Shown here piece after piece: positions 34,854 to 43,152 of a stretch of DNA of 64,000 nt (its first letter is position 1; each line of letters starts with the position of its first letter). The stretch comes from Paenochrobactrum glaciei (GTDB lineage Bacteria; Pseudomonadota; Alphaproteobacteria; Rhizobiales; Rhizobiaceae), in contig NZ_BAAADE010000001.1 in the NCBI RefSeq assembly GCF_039522165.1, forward strand, positions 1,279,155 through 1,343,154. The letters run 5' to 3'. A program made the position numbers and the translations under genes. Under the pieces are notes generated by a model that was given only the letters and a program-made list of their open reading frames with translations, was not told where the DNA came from and ran no database searches.

Positions 34854-36467
34854 ATGCGTTTAGCCCGCCCTTCGATTTCCAGCGGCCTGCTGTGTGTGTT
34901 GACCGCTCTCTACCTGCTTTTTTGCACCAACAAGAGCTTTTGGACGCTTATTTTACAGTATTTTGACGGTCAGCTGATGAAGGTGGCTGTGATGGCGGTG
35001 GCTTTATTGCTGCTGCATATCGCCATTCTGGTTCTGTTTTCTGCGCATTATGTCATCAAGCCCTTTCTCATCTTGATGGTGATGATTGCGGCGGGTGGTT
35101 CTTATTTCGGTGAAACATTTGGCACTATCATCACCCGCAATGTGGTCGAGGCGACCTTAACCACCACGGCTGGTGAATCGCGCAATCTTCTGACGACGGG
35201 CTTTATCACCCATATGCTGATTTACGGTGTGGTGCCTTCTCTCCTGATTGCGTGGGTGCGGGTTATCCATCGGCCGATTTTGAAAAAAATCATGGTCAAT
35301 ACTGTGGTCATTATCGGCTGTGTGGTTGGTTTTCTCATTCTGATCGGTTCGGATTTCGGTGCTTATTCGTCAATGTATCGTATGCATCGCAATGATATTG
35401 TGGCGCGTCTGGTGCCTTATAAGCCGGTTGCAAGTACGGTTGATTATTTCGTCCGGCATTATACCGAGCGCCAGATTGTTATGCAGCCATTGGGGCAGGA
35501 CGCTGCTCAAGAAACCGTAGCGCTGCCTGAGGGCAAAAAACTGCTGACTGTTGTGGTGGTGGGGGAAACGGCACGCGCGCAAAATTTCAGTCTTAATGGT
35601 TATAATCGTGAAACCAACCCTGAGCTGAAAAAGCGCGATGTGATTGCCTTTACCAATACGACCAGCTGCGGCACTGAAACCTCTGTTTCGGTGCCTTGCA
35701 TGTTCTCGCCTTTTCCGCGCACAGATTATTCCAGCGCTAAATTTAAGGGCTCGGAAAACCTGCTTGACGTTTTGCAATATGCCGGTGTGAAGGTGGAGTG
35801 GTGGGAAAATAATACCGGTGATAAAGGTGTTGCTGATCGCTCGAAACTGATTGATCTGCAAAATTCGAATGATCCGAAATATTGTGACGGCGGTGAATGT
35901 CTTGATCAGATTTTATCAGATTATCTGCGGGATCATCTGAAAGATTTTGATGGCAACACAACGCTGGTTCTGCATATGACAGGCAGTCATGGCCCTGCTT
36001 ATTATATGCGCTATCCGCCGGAAATGGCGCGGTTCAAACCGGAGTGCCGCACCGCGGAATTCTCAGAATGTGAAGATAGCCAGATCGTCAATGCTTACGA
36101 CAATACCATTCTCTATACGGATAAGATTTTGTCGCAGATCATTGATATTCTCAAAGCCAATGAGGACAATTTTGTTTCTTCAATGATTTATATGTCCGAC
36201 CATGGCGAATCATTGGGCGAGAGCGGTCTTTATCTGCATGCGGCTCCTTATTTTATCGCACCTGATACGCAGACGCATATTCCGTTCATCACGTGGTTCT
36301 CGCCTGATTATCAGGCTGTGACGGGTACGGATTTGTCATGTTTGCGTGCCAGCACCGCTGAGGAGTCATCGCATGATAATCTTTTCCATACAGTGCTGGG
36401 CATGATGAATGTGAAAACATCGGTCTATGACCGCTCACTTGATCGTTTCGCAGCCTGCCGGAAATAG
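34854..36467 (+). CDS. Phosphoethanolamine transferase, EptA/MCR type, 537 aa
   Basis: Five N-terminal membrane helices (to about residue 165) precede a periplasmic sulfatase-fold domain. Metal and catalytic residues align with EptA: E238 in VVGETAR, nucleophile T276 in CGTETSVSVPC, H379, D449-H450 in MSDHGES, and H462. Three cysteine pairs (272/282, 344/349, 398/406) fit the known disulfides. The enzyme adds phosphoethanolamine to lipid A or another surface sugar, lowering affinity for cationic peptides. Chromosomal and between secA and a tRNA gene; no mobile element is adjacent. The acceptor is inferred. Confidence 0.93.
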   Translation: MRLARPSISSGLLCVLTALYLLFCTNKSFWTLILQYFDGQLMKVAVMAVALLLLHIAILVLFSAHYVIKPFLILMVMIAAGGSYFGETFGTIITRNVVEATLTTTAGESRNLLTTGFITHMLIYGVVPSLLIAWVRVIHRPILKKIMVNTVVIIGCVVGFLILIGSDFGAYSSMYRMHRNDIVARLVPYKPVASTVDYFVRHYTERQIVMQPLGQDAAQETVALPEGKKLLTVVVVGETARAQNFSLNGYNRETNPELKKRDVIAFTNTTSCGTETSVSVPCMFSPFPRTDYSSAKFKGSENLLDVLQYAGVKVEWWENNTGDKGVADRSKLIDLQNSNDPKYCDGGECLDQILSDYLRDHLKDFDGNTTLVLHMTGSHGPAYYMRYPPEMARFKPECRTAEFSECEDSQIVNAYDNTILYTDKILSQIIDILKANEDNFVSSMIYMSDHGESLGESGLYLHAAPYFIAPDTQTHIPFITWFSPDYQAVTGTDLSCLRASTAEESSHDNLFHTVLGMMNVKTSVYDRSLDRFAACRK

Positions 36468-36475
36468 ACAAAAGA

Positions 36476-36523
36476 CTAGAACATACGGAGCGGTTTATGA
36501 TTCTTTTGACGAATTTACCGCTC
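36476..36523. repeat. Possible third palindromic repeat, degenerate
   Basis: CTAGAACAT opens a segment with the inverted repeat GAGCGGT (36488-36494) / ACCGCTC (36517-36523). The left edge resembles CTAGAGCAT of the repeat at 26102. There is no T-run. Membership of the same repeat family is uncertain. Confidence 0.35.
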
Positions 36524-36634
36524 TGTTGCTGCATCAATGGAGTGTTTTTCAAAAGCAAACAGGGTGTGAAAGGTTTAAGCGCTCATAAATCTTGAAAAAA
36601 ATCATTTTAGTGCATGAAGTTTTGTCAGTTGTGA

Positions 36635-36663
36635 TTGACCTTAAGAGACGAAGCCGTTATATC
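36635..36663 (+). promoter_or_regulatory. Predicted sigma-70 promoter of tRNA-Leu
   Basis: TTGACC at 36635-36640 and TATATC at 36658-36663 are separated by 17 bases, close to housekeeping consensus, and lie about 70 bases before the tRNA gene. Confidence 0.55.
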
Positions 36664-36731
36664 CCGAACCGCTACCGAACATTAGTTCCCCGTTCTGGTT
36701 ACAGGACGTACCCTCGGTAGTTTATAAATGT

Positions 36732-36816
36732 GCGGGTGTGGTGGAACTGGTAGACGCGCTGGATTCAAAATCCAGTTCCGAAAGGAGTGTCGGTTCGATT
36801 CCGACCACCCGCACCA
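36732..36816 (+). tRNA. tRNA-Leu (anticodon CAA)
   Basis: An 85-base gene with acceptor stem GCGGGTG / CACCCGC, D-arm, anticodon stem CTGGA/TCCAG with loop TTCAAAA (anticodon CAA at 36766-36768), a long class II variable arm, T-arm CGGTTCGATTCCG and encoded CCA. It reads UUG. The long variable arm and anticodon both agree with leucine. Confidence 0.97.
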
Positions 36817-36913
36817 TTTCTCTTTCAAAGCAAATTACCTTATATATTAAACACGCTGTTTTGTGTCGTGCTTTGTGCTGCCTGCAAAATTTTATCAGCA
36901 AGTCGGCTATATG

Positions 36914-36941
36914 AAAAAGGCGGCCTATTGAGCCGCCTTTC
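36914..36941 (-). terminator. Terminator of the catabolic operon
   Basis: AAAGGCGGC and GCCGCCTTT form a 9-bp stem with a 7-base loop. On the minus strand it is followed by TTTTTC, eight bases after the creatininase-family gene ends, so it closes the ten-gene minus-strand series. Confidence 0.85.
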
Positions 36942-36948
36942 AAGATAT

Positions 36949-37773
36949 TTAGTCAGCTTTGCCAGCTGTAGTTTCCAGCCCGCGATTGGCGCGCCAGACA
37001 GGATCTGGACGTGACCACAGAGCAGAATTTTTAATCGCATCAGCCAGTGCTTTTGCTTGCACGCGCAGGAAGCGTTCGCCTTTTTCAGCACTTGCCAGAC
37101 GCGGGTCACCCCATGTGCCAGTGATCGGCGCACGTTCCGAGAAAGAATAAAAGCGCGAGAAACCGTCCGGCGCATGCACAGGCTCCGGTGCCTGCTGCAT
37201 GGCTTCATCCAGCTTGTCAGCCTTCACGCAATCACCGGCAATCGCCATCATTACAGATGTTTCACCTTCACAGGCATGTTTTGGTGCTGTGTCGGATTCA
37301 AAAATGGCAGCGGTTTCTTGCGGTGCCAGAAACCACGGCGTGGTGGCAACAATCGGCAGATCATAAGTAACAGCCAATTCACGCACCGCCACGGCCAGCG
37401 GATCGACATTGCCGCCATGACCGTTAACAATCAACAGGCGTGCAAAGCCCAAGGCTTTCAGTGATTTGACGATACCGCGCAACATGGCTTCATAAGCCTG
37501 ATAATCAACGGTGATGGTGCCGCCAAAAGGCAGGTGATGCTCGCTCATACCAAGCCAGAGGCCGGGCAATACTGCAACCGGCACATCTTCTGCCACCAGT
37601 TTGGCGGCACGGATAGAGGCGGCACTGGCACTGGCTGTATCGGTAATCACCGGCAGATGGGGCCCGTGCTGTTCCAGCGAGCCCACCGGCAGAATAGCCA
37701 GCGCATTGCCGCGCTCGGCGATGCTGCGCAGATCAGGGGCGGTCATCCGCGCCCATTCAACTTCAATCGACAT
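36949..37773 (-). CDS. Creatininase-family amidohydrolase, 274 aa
   Basis: A metal-dependent hydrolase of the creatininase fold. Probable ligands are E34 and H36 in GSLEQHG, D45 in TDTAS, H119 in NGHGGN and E171 in EGETS. True creatininases, as I recall them, have NGHYEN; here NGHGGN lacks that glutamate, so the enzyme more likely belongs to the wider family, which opens formamides, lactams or cyclic amides. The ATG at 37773 has GGGGAA upstream; a longer frame starts at 37809. Last gene of the ten-gene series, 17 bp after the amidase. Confidence 0.88.
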   Translation of the reverse strand: MSIEVEWARMTAPDLRSIAERGNALAILPVGSLEQHGPHLPVITDTASASAASIRAAKLVAEDVPVAVLPGLWLGMSEHHLPFGGTITVDYQAYEAMLRGIVKSLKALGFARLLIVNGHGGNVDPLAVAVRELAVTYDLPIVATTPWFLAPQETAAIFESDTAPKHACEGETSVMMAIAGDCVKADKLDEAMQQAPEPVHAPDGFSRFYSFSERAPITGTWGDPRLASAEKGERFLRVQAKALADAIKNSALWSRPDPVWRANRGLETTAGKAD

Positions 37774-37790
37774 GTTTATGTTCCCCATGT

Positions 37791-39179
37791 TTAGGCGATT
37801 GTTGGCCAAGGTTTTTGTGACGGACGCATATCTTCATAGGCTTTCGCCATGCGAAGTACGCCCAGATCATCAAAGCGCTGTCCGAAAATTTGCAAGCCGA
37901 TTGGCAGGCCATCAGTGGTGTAGCCACAATTGACCGAAATCGCTGGCTGCTCCGACATGTTCATCGCCACTGTGAAAGCAATATGCTCGAACGGTTTTTG
38001 CGGATCATTAACAGGGGATGCCCAATGTGCCGGATAGGTTGGCATCGGTGCGGTTGGCGAGATGATGAAATCGAAATGCTCTGAAGCTTTCAGGCAGGCA
38101 TGACGCATCGCATCCATCTGCGCAAAGCCGGTATAGACATCCATACCGTCCAGATTTTTGGCGGTTTCTGTCCATGCGAAAATATAGGGCAGAATTTTTT
38201 CCTGATTTTCGCGGCTCATTTTCGAAACATCATTCCAAGAGCGTGCGCGCCAGAAACGGTCAAGACCATCAATCATGGTGCGATTGAGAAACGGCTCAAT
38301 CGGTTCGACAATGGCACCTGCATCGGCAAAAAGCTTGGCTGCCGCTTCAACAGCTGCTTTAACCTGCGGCTGTACCGGCTCACCAAAACCTGCATCCAGC
38401 CAAAGGCCGATTTTTTTGGCCCTAAGATCGATGTTCAGATCCATCCAAGGCAGATCCTGATAAGGCAGGCTCATACCGTCACGACGGTCTGGCAAAGATA
38501 GCACAGACATATAAAGCGCATTGTCAGCCACGGTGCGGGTCATTGGGCCTGCAACACGGCCTAAGAAAGCTGGATCAATCGGGATGCGGCCAAAAGACGG
38601 CTTCAAGCCAACCACACCGCACCAGCCGGCAGGAAGACGGATGGAGCCGCCAATATCTGTGCCGATATGCAATGGGCCATAACCGGCAGCAGCAGCAGAA
38701 CCGGCACCGGCACTGGAGCCACCCGGATTGGTATCAAGGTTCCAAGGGTTGCGGGCGAGCTCATGGAAGCTGGAAAGGCCGGAAGACAACATGCCTAAAT
38801 CCGGCATGGTGGTTTTACCCAAAATAACACCACCGGCTTCGCGGGTGCGGGCAGCAGCAGGTGCATCTTTGGCGGCTGGTGTCATATCAGAAGCAGCACA
38901 ACCAAGCGGTACGGCGGTGCCTTGGGTGGCGATATTTTCTTTGATCGTCAGCGGTACACCGTCAATGGCACCGGCAGGTGCACCTTGCATCCAGCGGGCT
39001 TCAGACTGTTTGGCTGCTTCACGCGCAGCTGACGGGTCAAATGCCCACATCGCGTGCAAAGACGGCTCATAAGCCTCAATACGGGTGATAACCGCTTCTG
39101 TAACATCGACAGGAGAAAGGTCTTTGGATTTATAGGCCGTAACAAGTTCAACAGCGGACAGATCAGCAAGATTTGTCAT
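37791..39179 (-). CDS. Amidase (amidase-signature family), 462 aa
   Basis: Hydrolyses amides by a Ser-cisSer-Lys triad: K80 in TIKEN, cis-Ser S155 in NPGGSSAGAG and nucleophile S179 in DIGGSIRLP, with the correct 24-residue spacing between serines. Cytosolic, with no signal peptide. It is sandwiched between the ABC importer ATPase genes and the creatininase-family gene, so its substrate is probably a compound imported by that system or its hydrolysis product. It is not GatA, as the other GatCAB genes are absent here. Confidence 0.92.
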   Translation of the reverse strand: MTNLADLSAVELVTAYKSKDLSPVDVTEAVITRIEAYEPSLHAMWAFDPSAAREAAKQSEARWMQGAPAGAIDGVPLTIKENIATQGTAVPLGCAASDMTPAAKDAPAAARTREAGGVILGKTTMPDLGMLSSGLSSFHELARNPWNLDTNPGGSSAGAGSAAAAGYGPLHIGTDIGGSIRLPAGWCGVVGLKPSFGRIPIDPAFLGRVAGPMTRTVADNALYMSVLSLPDRRDGMSLPYQDLPWMDLNIDLRAKKIGLWLDAGFGEPVQPQVKAAVEAAAKLFADAGAIVEPIEPFLNRTMIDGLDRFWRARSWNDVSKMSRENQEKILPYIFAWTETAKNLDGMDVYTGFAQMDAMRHACLKASEHFDFIISPTAPMPTYPAHWASPVNDPQKPFEHIAFTVAMNMSEQPAISVNCGYTTDGLPIGLQIFGQRFDDLGVLRMAKAYEDMRPSQKPWPTIA

Positions 39180-39209
39180 GGTTTCTCCTCAAAAACATGG
39201 ATGTAAATG

Positions 39210-40184
39210 TCAGGCAAAATGGCAACGGGCATACCAGCCTTGCTGGATTGATTTTTGTGTCGGGGCTTGTTGCAGGCAGATCGCCTGAGCCATCGGGCAG
39301 GCGGGTGCATAAGCGCATCCCTGACCGGTGGATTCCGTGTGGACAGCAACCACATGCTCACCTGCTGGCTTCGATCTTTTGCGCCGACCCGAAAATGGTT
39401 TCGGCACCGCATTAACAAGCGCTTGTGTATAAGGATGGCGCGGATTGTCAAAGACCGTATTGGTTGGGCCTTCTTCGACGATACGCCCCAGATGCATCAC
39501 GGCGACGCGGTCGGTAATCACCCGTACAACGCCCAGATCATGGCTGATGAAGAGATAAGACAGGCCGAATTTATCCTGCAAATCCATCATCAGATTGAGC
39601 ACTTGCGCCTGAATGGAAACGTCGAGCGCGGAAACCGGCTCATCGGCCACGATCAGGGCAGGGCGGGTAATGAGCGCACGCGCAATCGCGATACGCTGGC
39701 GCTGACCACCGGAAAACTCATGCGGATATTTGTCCGCTGATGCAGGAGGCAGGCCAACGGCTTCCAGAACCTCTTGCACTCGCGCTTTGCGCTCAGCCGC
39801 CGAGATATTGCCTTCCAGCGAATTGATCGGTTCTGAAATAATGCGCTGTACGGTGTGGCGCGGATCAAGCGAACCATAAGGATCTTGGAAGATCGCCTGA
39901 AACTGTTTGCGTGCTTGGCGCATGGCAGTGCGGTCAAGCGCATAAATATCCTGATCCTGAATGATTACCTGACCTGATTGTGGTGGTTCCAACCCCATCA
40001 CAGCACGGGCAAGAGTGGATTTGCCGGAGCCGCTTTCACCGACGATGCCTAAGCTTTCGCGCTCATTGAGCTCAATGCTGACACCGTGCAAAACGCGTAA
40101 ATGTTTGGGTGCTGAAAAGATCGAATGGCGCGGCATCGGATATTCGCGCACGACATCTTTGACCTGAAGCAGTGGTTTACTCAT
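39210..40184 (-). CDS. Peptide-type ABC transporter ATPase (DppF/OppF-like), 324 aa
   Basis: Walker A GESGSGKST (about residues 49-57), signature FSGGQRQRIAIARAL, Walker B LIVADEPVSALD. The C-terminal oligopeptide-transporter extension has the YAPACPMAQAIC cysteine motif near the end. Energises the importer together with the next ATPase, whose stop overlaps its start by four bases. Confidence 0.93.
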   Translation of the reverse strand: MSKPLLQVKDVVREYPMPRHSIFSAPKHLRVLHGVSIELNERESLGIVGESGSGKSTLARAVMGLEPPQSGQVIIQDQDIYALDRTAMRQARKQFQAIFQDPYGSLDPRHTVQRIISEPINSLEGNISAAERKARVQEVLEAVGLPPASADKYPHEFSGGQRQRIAIARALITRPALIVADEPVSALDVSIQAQVLNLMMDLQDKFGLSYLFISHDLGVVRVITDRVAVMHLGRIVEEGPTNTVFDNPRHPYTQALVNAVPKPFSGRRKRSKPAGEHVVAVHTESTGQGCAYAPACPMAQAICLQQAPTQKSIQQGWYARCHFA

Positions 40185-41203
40185 GCCACGACCTCATCTT
40201 TACGTGGGAAAAAACATGCAACTTTATGGGCAACAGAAGATGTTGCTTCATTAGAGCCGTTAAAGGCAAGCAAAGGCGGCAGGGTTTCGCGGCATTTCGC
40301 TTCAACAAATGAGCAGCGATCGGCAAAAGTGCAGTTTTGTTTGCGGTGTAATGGATCAGGTACGACACCGGGAATGGCGGCCAGACGCTGACGGCTGCGT
40401 GTGCCATCTTTGGTGGTTAAAGCTGCCCCATGTGGCGAGGCAGCAAAAAGACCGCGTGCATAAGGATGCGCCATACGCTTGAAAACTTCTTGCGTGTCGC
40501 CGGTTTCGACAATCCGTCCGGCATACATCACGGCGAGCTTGTCGGTCATTTCAGACACCACACCCAGATCATGGGTAATCAGCATCAAGGCAGTGCCGGT
40601 TTCATCAACCAGATCATCAAGCAGATCAAGAATTTGTGCCTGTACGGTCACATCCAGCGCAGTTGTCGGCTCGTCTGCAATCAACAAATCCGGTTCACAG
40701 GCAATCGCCATCGCAATCATTACGCGTTGGCGCTGACCGCCGGAAAGCTGATGCGGATAAAGATCAAGGCTGAAACGCGGGGCCGGTAAACCAACGCGGT
40801 CAAGCAACCGGCGCGCTTTAGCTTCTGCGTCTGCGCGGTTTTCGCCCATATGGAGGCGGCGGCCTTCGGTGATTTGTGCACCAATGGACTTTACCGGATT
40901 AAGGGCGGTCATCGGCTCTTGGAAAATCATGGCAGCACGGCGACCACGCATTGTGCAGCGCTCATTTTCCGACATAGTGGTGAGGTCTTGCCCGTCAAAG
41001 CGCAAGGTGCCGTTGACCTGCATACGGTCGGGCAGCAAGCCCATCACCGCCAAAGCGGTAATGGATTTTCCGGAGCCGCTTTCGCCAACGATGCCTAAAC
41101 GGTCGCCGCGATTGAGCGTCATGGTGATGTCGTGGAGAATATTGACCTGACGTGAGCCGATAGGCAGGCTCACATTCATCTGGTTAATTTCGAGCAGGCT
41201 CAT
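40181..41203 (-). CDS. Peptide-type ABC transporter ATPase (DppD/OppD-like), 340 aa
   Basis: Walker A GESGSGKSI (about residues 38-46), signature LSGGQRQRVMIAMAI, Walker B LLIADEPTTALD, and a C-terminal oligopeptide/dipeptide extension with CTFADRCSFVEAKC. Second ATPase of the importer. Overlaps its neighbours by four bases on each side, indicating tight translational coupling. Confidence 0.93.
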   Translation of the reverse strand: MSLLEINQMNVSLPIGSRQVNILHDITMTLNRGDRLGIVGESGSGKSITALAVMGLLPDRMQVNGTLRFDGQDLTTMSENERCTMRGRRAAMIFQEPMTALNPVKSIGAQITEGRRLHMGENRADAEAKARRLLDRVGLPAPRFSLDLYPHQLSGGQRQRVMIAMAIACEPDLLIADEPTTALDVTVQAQILDLLDDLVDETGTALMLITHDLGVVSEMTDKLAVMYAGRIVETGDTQEVFKRMAHPYARGLFAASPHGAALTTKDGTRSRQRLAAIPGVVPDPLHRKQNCTFADRCSFVEAKCRETLPPLLAFNGSNEATSSVAHKVACFFPRKDEVVA

Positions 41204-42066
41204 CTTTGCCTCCTGACGCGCGGATCAAGCGTATCGCGCAGGCCGTCACCAAGCATATTGAGGCCGAGAACCGCAAATGTAATGGCAAGGCCGGGGAAAA
41301 TTGCAAGCCACGGCGCATCGTAAATATAAGTCTGGGCATCATTCAGCATTTTGCCCCAGCTCGGCATTGGCGGCTGTGTGCCAAGACCGACATAAGAAAG
41401 TCCGGCTTCCGCAACGATCGCGAGCGCAAACTGAATGGTGGCCTGCACAATCAGTACATGGCCGATATTGGGCAAAACGTGATCCAGCGTAATGGCAATA
41501 TCGCCGCGCCCTGCACAGCGTGCGGCCATGACATATTCACGCTTCCACAAGCCCAATGAAGCGCCACGCGTGACACGCGCAAAAACCGGAATGTTGAAAA
41601 TACCGATAGCGATCATCGCATTAACCGCACCAGGGCCAAAAATGGCGGTGATGATGACGGCAGTTAACAGAGACGGAAACGCAAAGGCCAGATCGGTTGA
41701 ACGCATAACGAAACCATCGATCATGCCGCCGCGTGCGGCAGCATAGGAGCCAAGCGGAATTCCGATACCGGCACCTACCGCAACGGCAATGATGGAAACA
41801 GCGATGGAATTACGCGCTCCCACCATAATCATCGAAAAGACATCGCGGCCAAAGGCATCGGTGCCGAACCAATGGACACTGCCTGGCCCTTGCAACTTGT
41901 CTTTAATGTTGAGGCCGGTTGGTGAAAACGGCGTCCAGACATAAGAAATCAGTGCCATTGCAATCAGCAGGCCGGTGACGATGCAGCCGATCATCAGGCT
42001 GCGGCTTAAGCCAATGCCGGAAAGTACTTTGCTGATTTTGGATTGGTTTACGGTCACGTCGCTCAT
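41200..42066 (-). CDS. ABC transporter permease (DppC-like), 288 aa
   Basis: Six predicted helices with the DppC N-terminal domain (GTDAFGRDVFSMIMVGARNS near residue 70) and the ATPase-coupling EAA loop (EYVMAARCAGRGDIAI). It pairs with the DppB-like permease, with which its start shares one base. Confidence 0.93.
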   Translation of the reverse strand: MSDVTVNQSKISKVLSGIGLSRSLMIGCIVTGLLIAMALISYVWTPFSPTGLNIKDKLQGPGSVHWFGTDAFGRDVFSMIMVGARNSIAVSIIAVAVGAGIGIPLGSYAAARGGMIDGFVMRSTDLAFAFPSLLTAVIITAIFGPGAVNAMIAIGIFNIPVFARVTRGASLGLWKREYVMAARCAGRGDIAITLDHVLPNIGHVLIVQATIQFALAIVAEAGLSYVGLGTQPPMPSWGKMLNDAQTYIYDAPWLAIFPGLAITFAVLGLNMLGDGLRDTLDPRVRRQR

Positions 42067-43016
42067 CAGTGACCTCCTGTCGAAAGACGAGGATCAAGGA
42101 AGCCGTAAGCCAGATCAACCAGAAAGTTGACGGTAATCACACTGGCCGCCAAAAGCGTGACCAGAGACTGTACGGTGATGAGATCGCGCTGCGCGATGGA
42201 TTGGAAAATCAACCGGCCAACGCCCGGCAGATTGAAAACATTTTCGATAATGATGGTACCTGCCAGAAGAAATGAAAACTGCAAGCCGATGATGGTGACA
42301 ACTGGGATCAGCGCATTGGGAACGGCGTGTTTCCAAAGCGCTTGACTGCGTGTCAGCCCTTTGGCGCGTGCCGTGCGGATGAAGTCTTCGCCCAAGGTTT
42401 CAATGACAGCCGAGCGGGTGACGCGCGCCAGAATGGCAGCAAGCGGCAAGGCAAGCGCAACAGCAGGCAAAATGAGCGAGCGTAACCCCTTCCATAAACC
42501 ATCTTCCCAGCCGCCAAAGCCGGAAGCCGGAAACCAGCCAAGCTGCAAAGCAAAGAGCAAAATCAGCAACAGGCCGAGCCAGAAATTAGGAATAGCCACA
42601 CCCACTTGTGCAACGCCCATACCGGCGACATCAAAAGCCTTGCCGCGTTTGGAGGCGGCGATAACACCGAGCGGAATGGCTAGAATCACAGAAATGCCCA
42701 TTGCCAGAACGGCAAGCGGTAATGTGACCAGAACACGCGGGCCCAATAATTCGCTGATCGGCACGGAATAAGTGTAGCTGACACCAAAATCGCCGACAAC
42801 AAAACCGGAAATCCATGTGAGGTAACGCGACCATAAAGGCGCATCGAGGCCGAGTTGCTTTTGCAGCGCTGCCAGTGTTTCAGGCTGCGCATTAATGCCA
42901 AGCATAACGGCTGCCGGATCGCCCGGCAAAACCTGCATCAGCAAAAAAACGATCACTGAGGCAGCAAGGGTCGTGAGTATTAATGAGACAAAACGTCCAG
43001 AAATATAACTCAGCAA
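42066..43016 (-). CDS. ABC transporter permease (DppB-like), 316 aa
   Basis: Six helices; the N-terminus GRFVSLILTTLAASVIVFLL and the LPGDPAAVMLG motif are typical of DppB/OppB. The coupling loop is EDFIRTARAKGLTRSQALWK. Separated from the binding-protein gene by 136 bp that contain a strong hairpin. Confidence 0.93.
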   Translation of the reverse strand: MLSYISGRFVSLILTTLAASVIVFLLMQVLPGDPAAVMLGINAQPETLAALQKQLGLDAPLWSRYLTWISGFVVGDFGVSYTYSVPISELLGPRVLVTLPLAVLAMGISVILAIPLGVIAASKRGKAFDVAGMGVAQVGVAIPNFWLGLLLILLFALQLGWFPASGFGGWEDGLWKGLRSLILPAVALALPLAAILARVTRSAVIETLGEDFIRTARAKGLTRSQALWKHAVPNALIPVVTIIGLQFSFLLAGTIIIENVFNLPGVGRLIFQSIAQRDLITVQSLVTLLAASVITVNFLVDLAYGFLDPRLSTGGH

Positions 43017-43038
43017 ATTTTGTCTCCCGTTTTTTAAT

Positions 43039-43072
43039 CCCTCCCGCCTTTGTATTTTAAAAGGCGGGAGGG
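43039..43072. other. Perfect 13-bp hairpin inside the ABC operon
   Basis: CCCTCCCGCCTTT (43039-43051) and AAAGGCGGGAGGG (43060-43072) pair perfectly around an 8-base loop. It lies after the binding-protein gene and before dppB on the minus strand, where no T-run follows. This is the usual place for an mRNA-stabilising hairpin that leaves more binding-protein message than permease message. Confidence 0.7.
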
Positions 43073-43152
43073 GTAATTTTTACTATGCTCTAAGTTTTTG
43101 TTTATCGCATTATCCGACGCAAAACCGTTTCACACTTTTGCTGGAAATGCTT

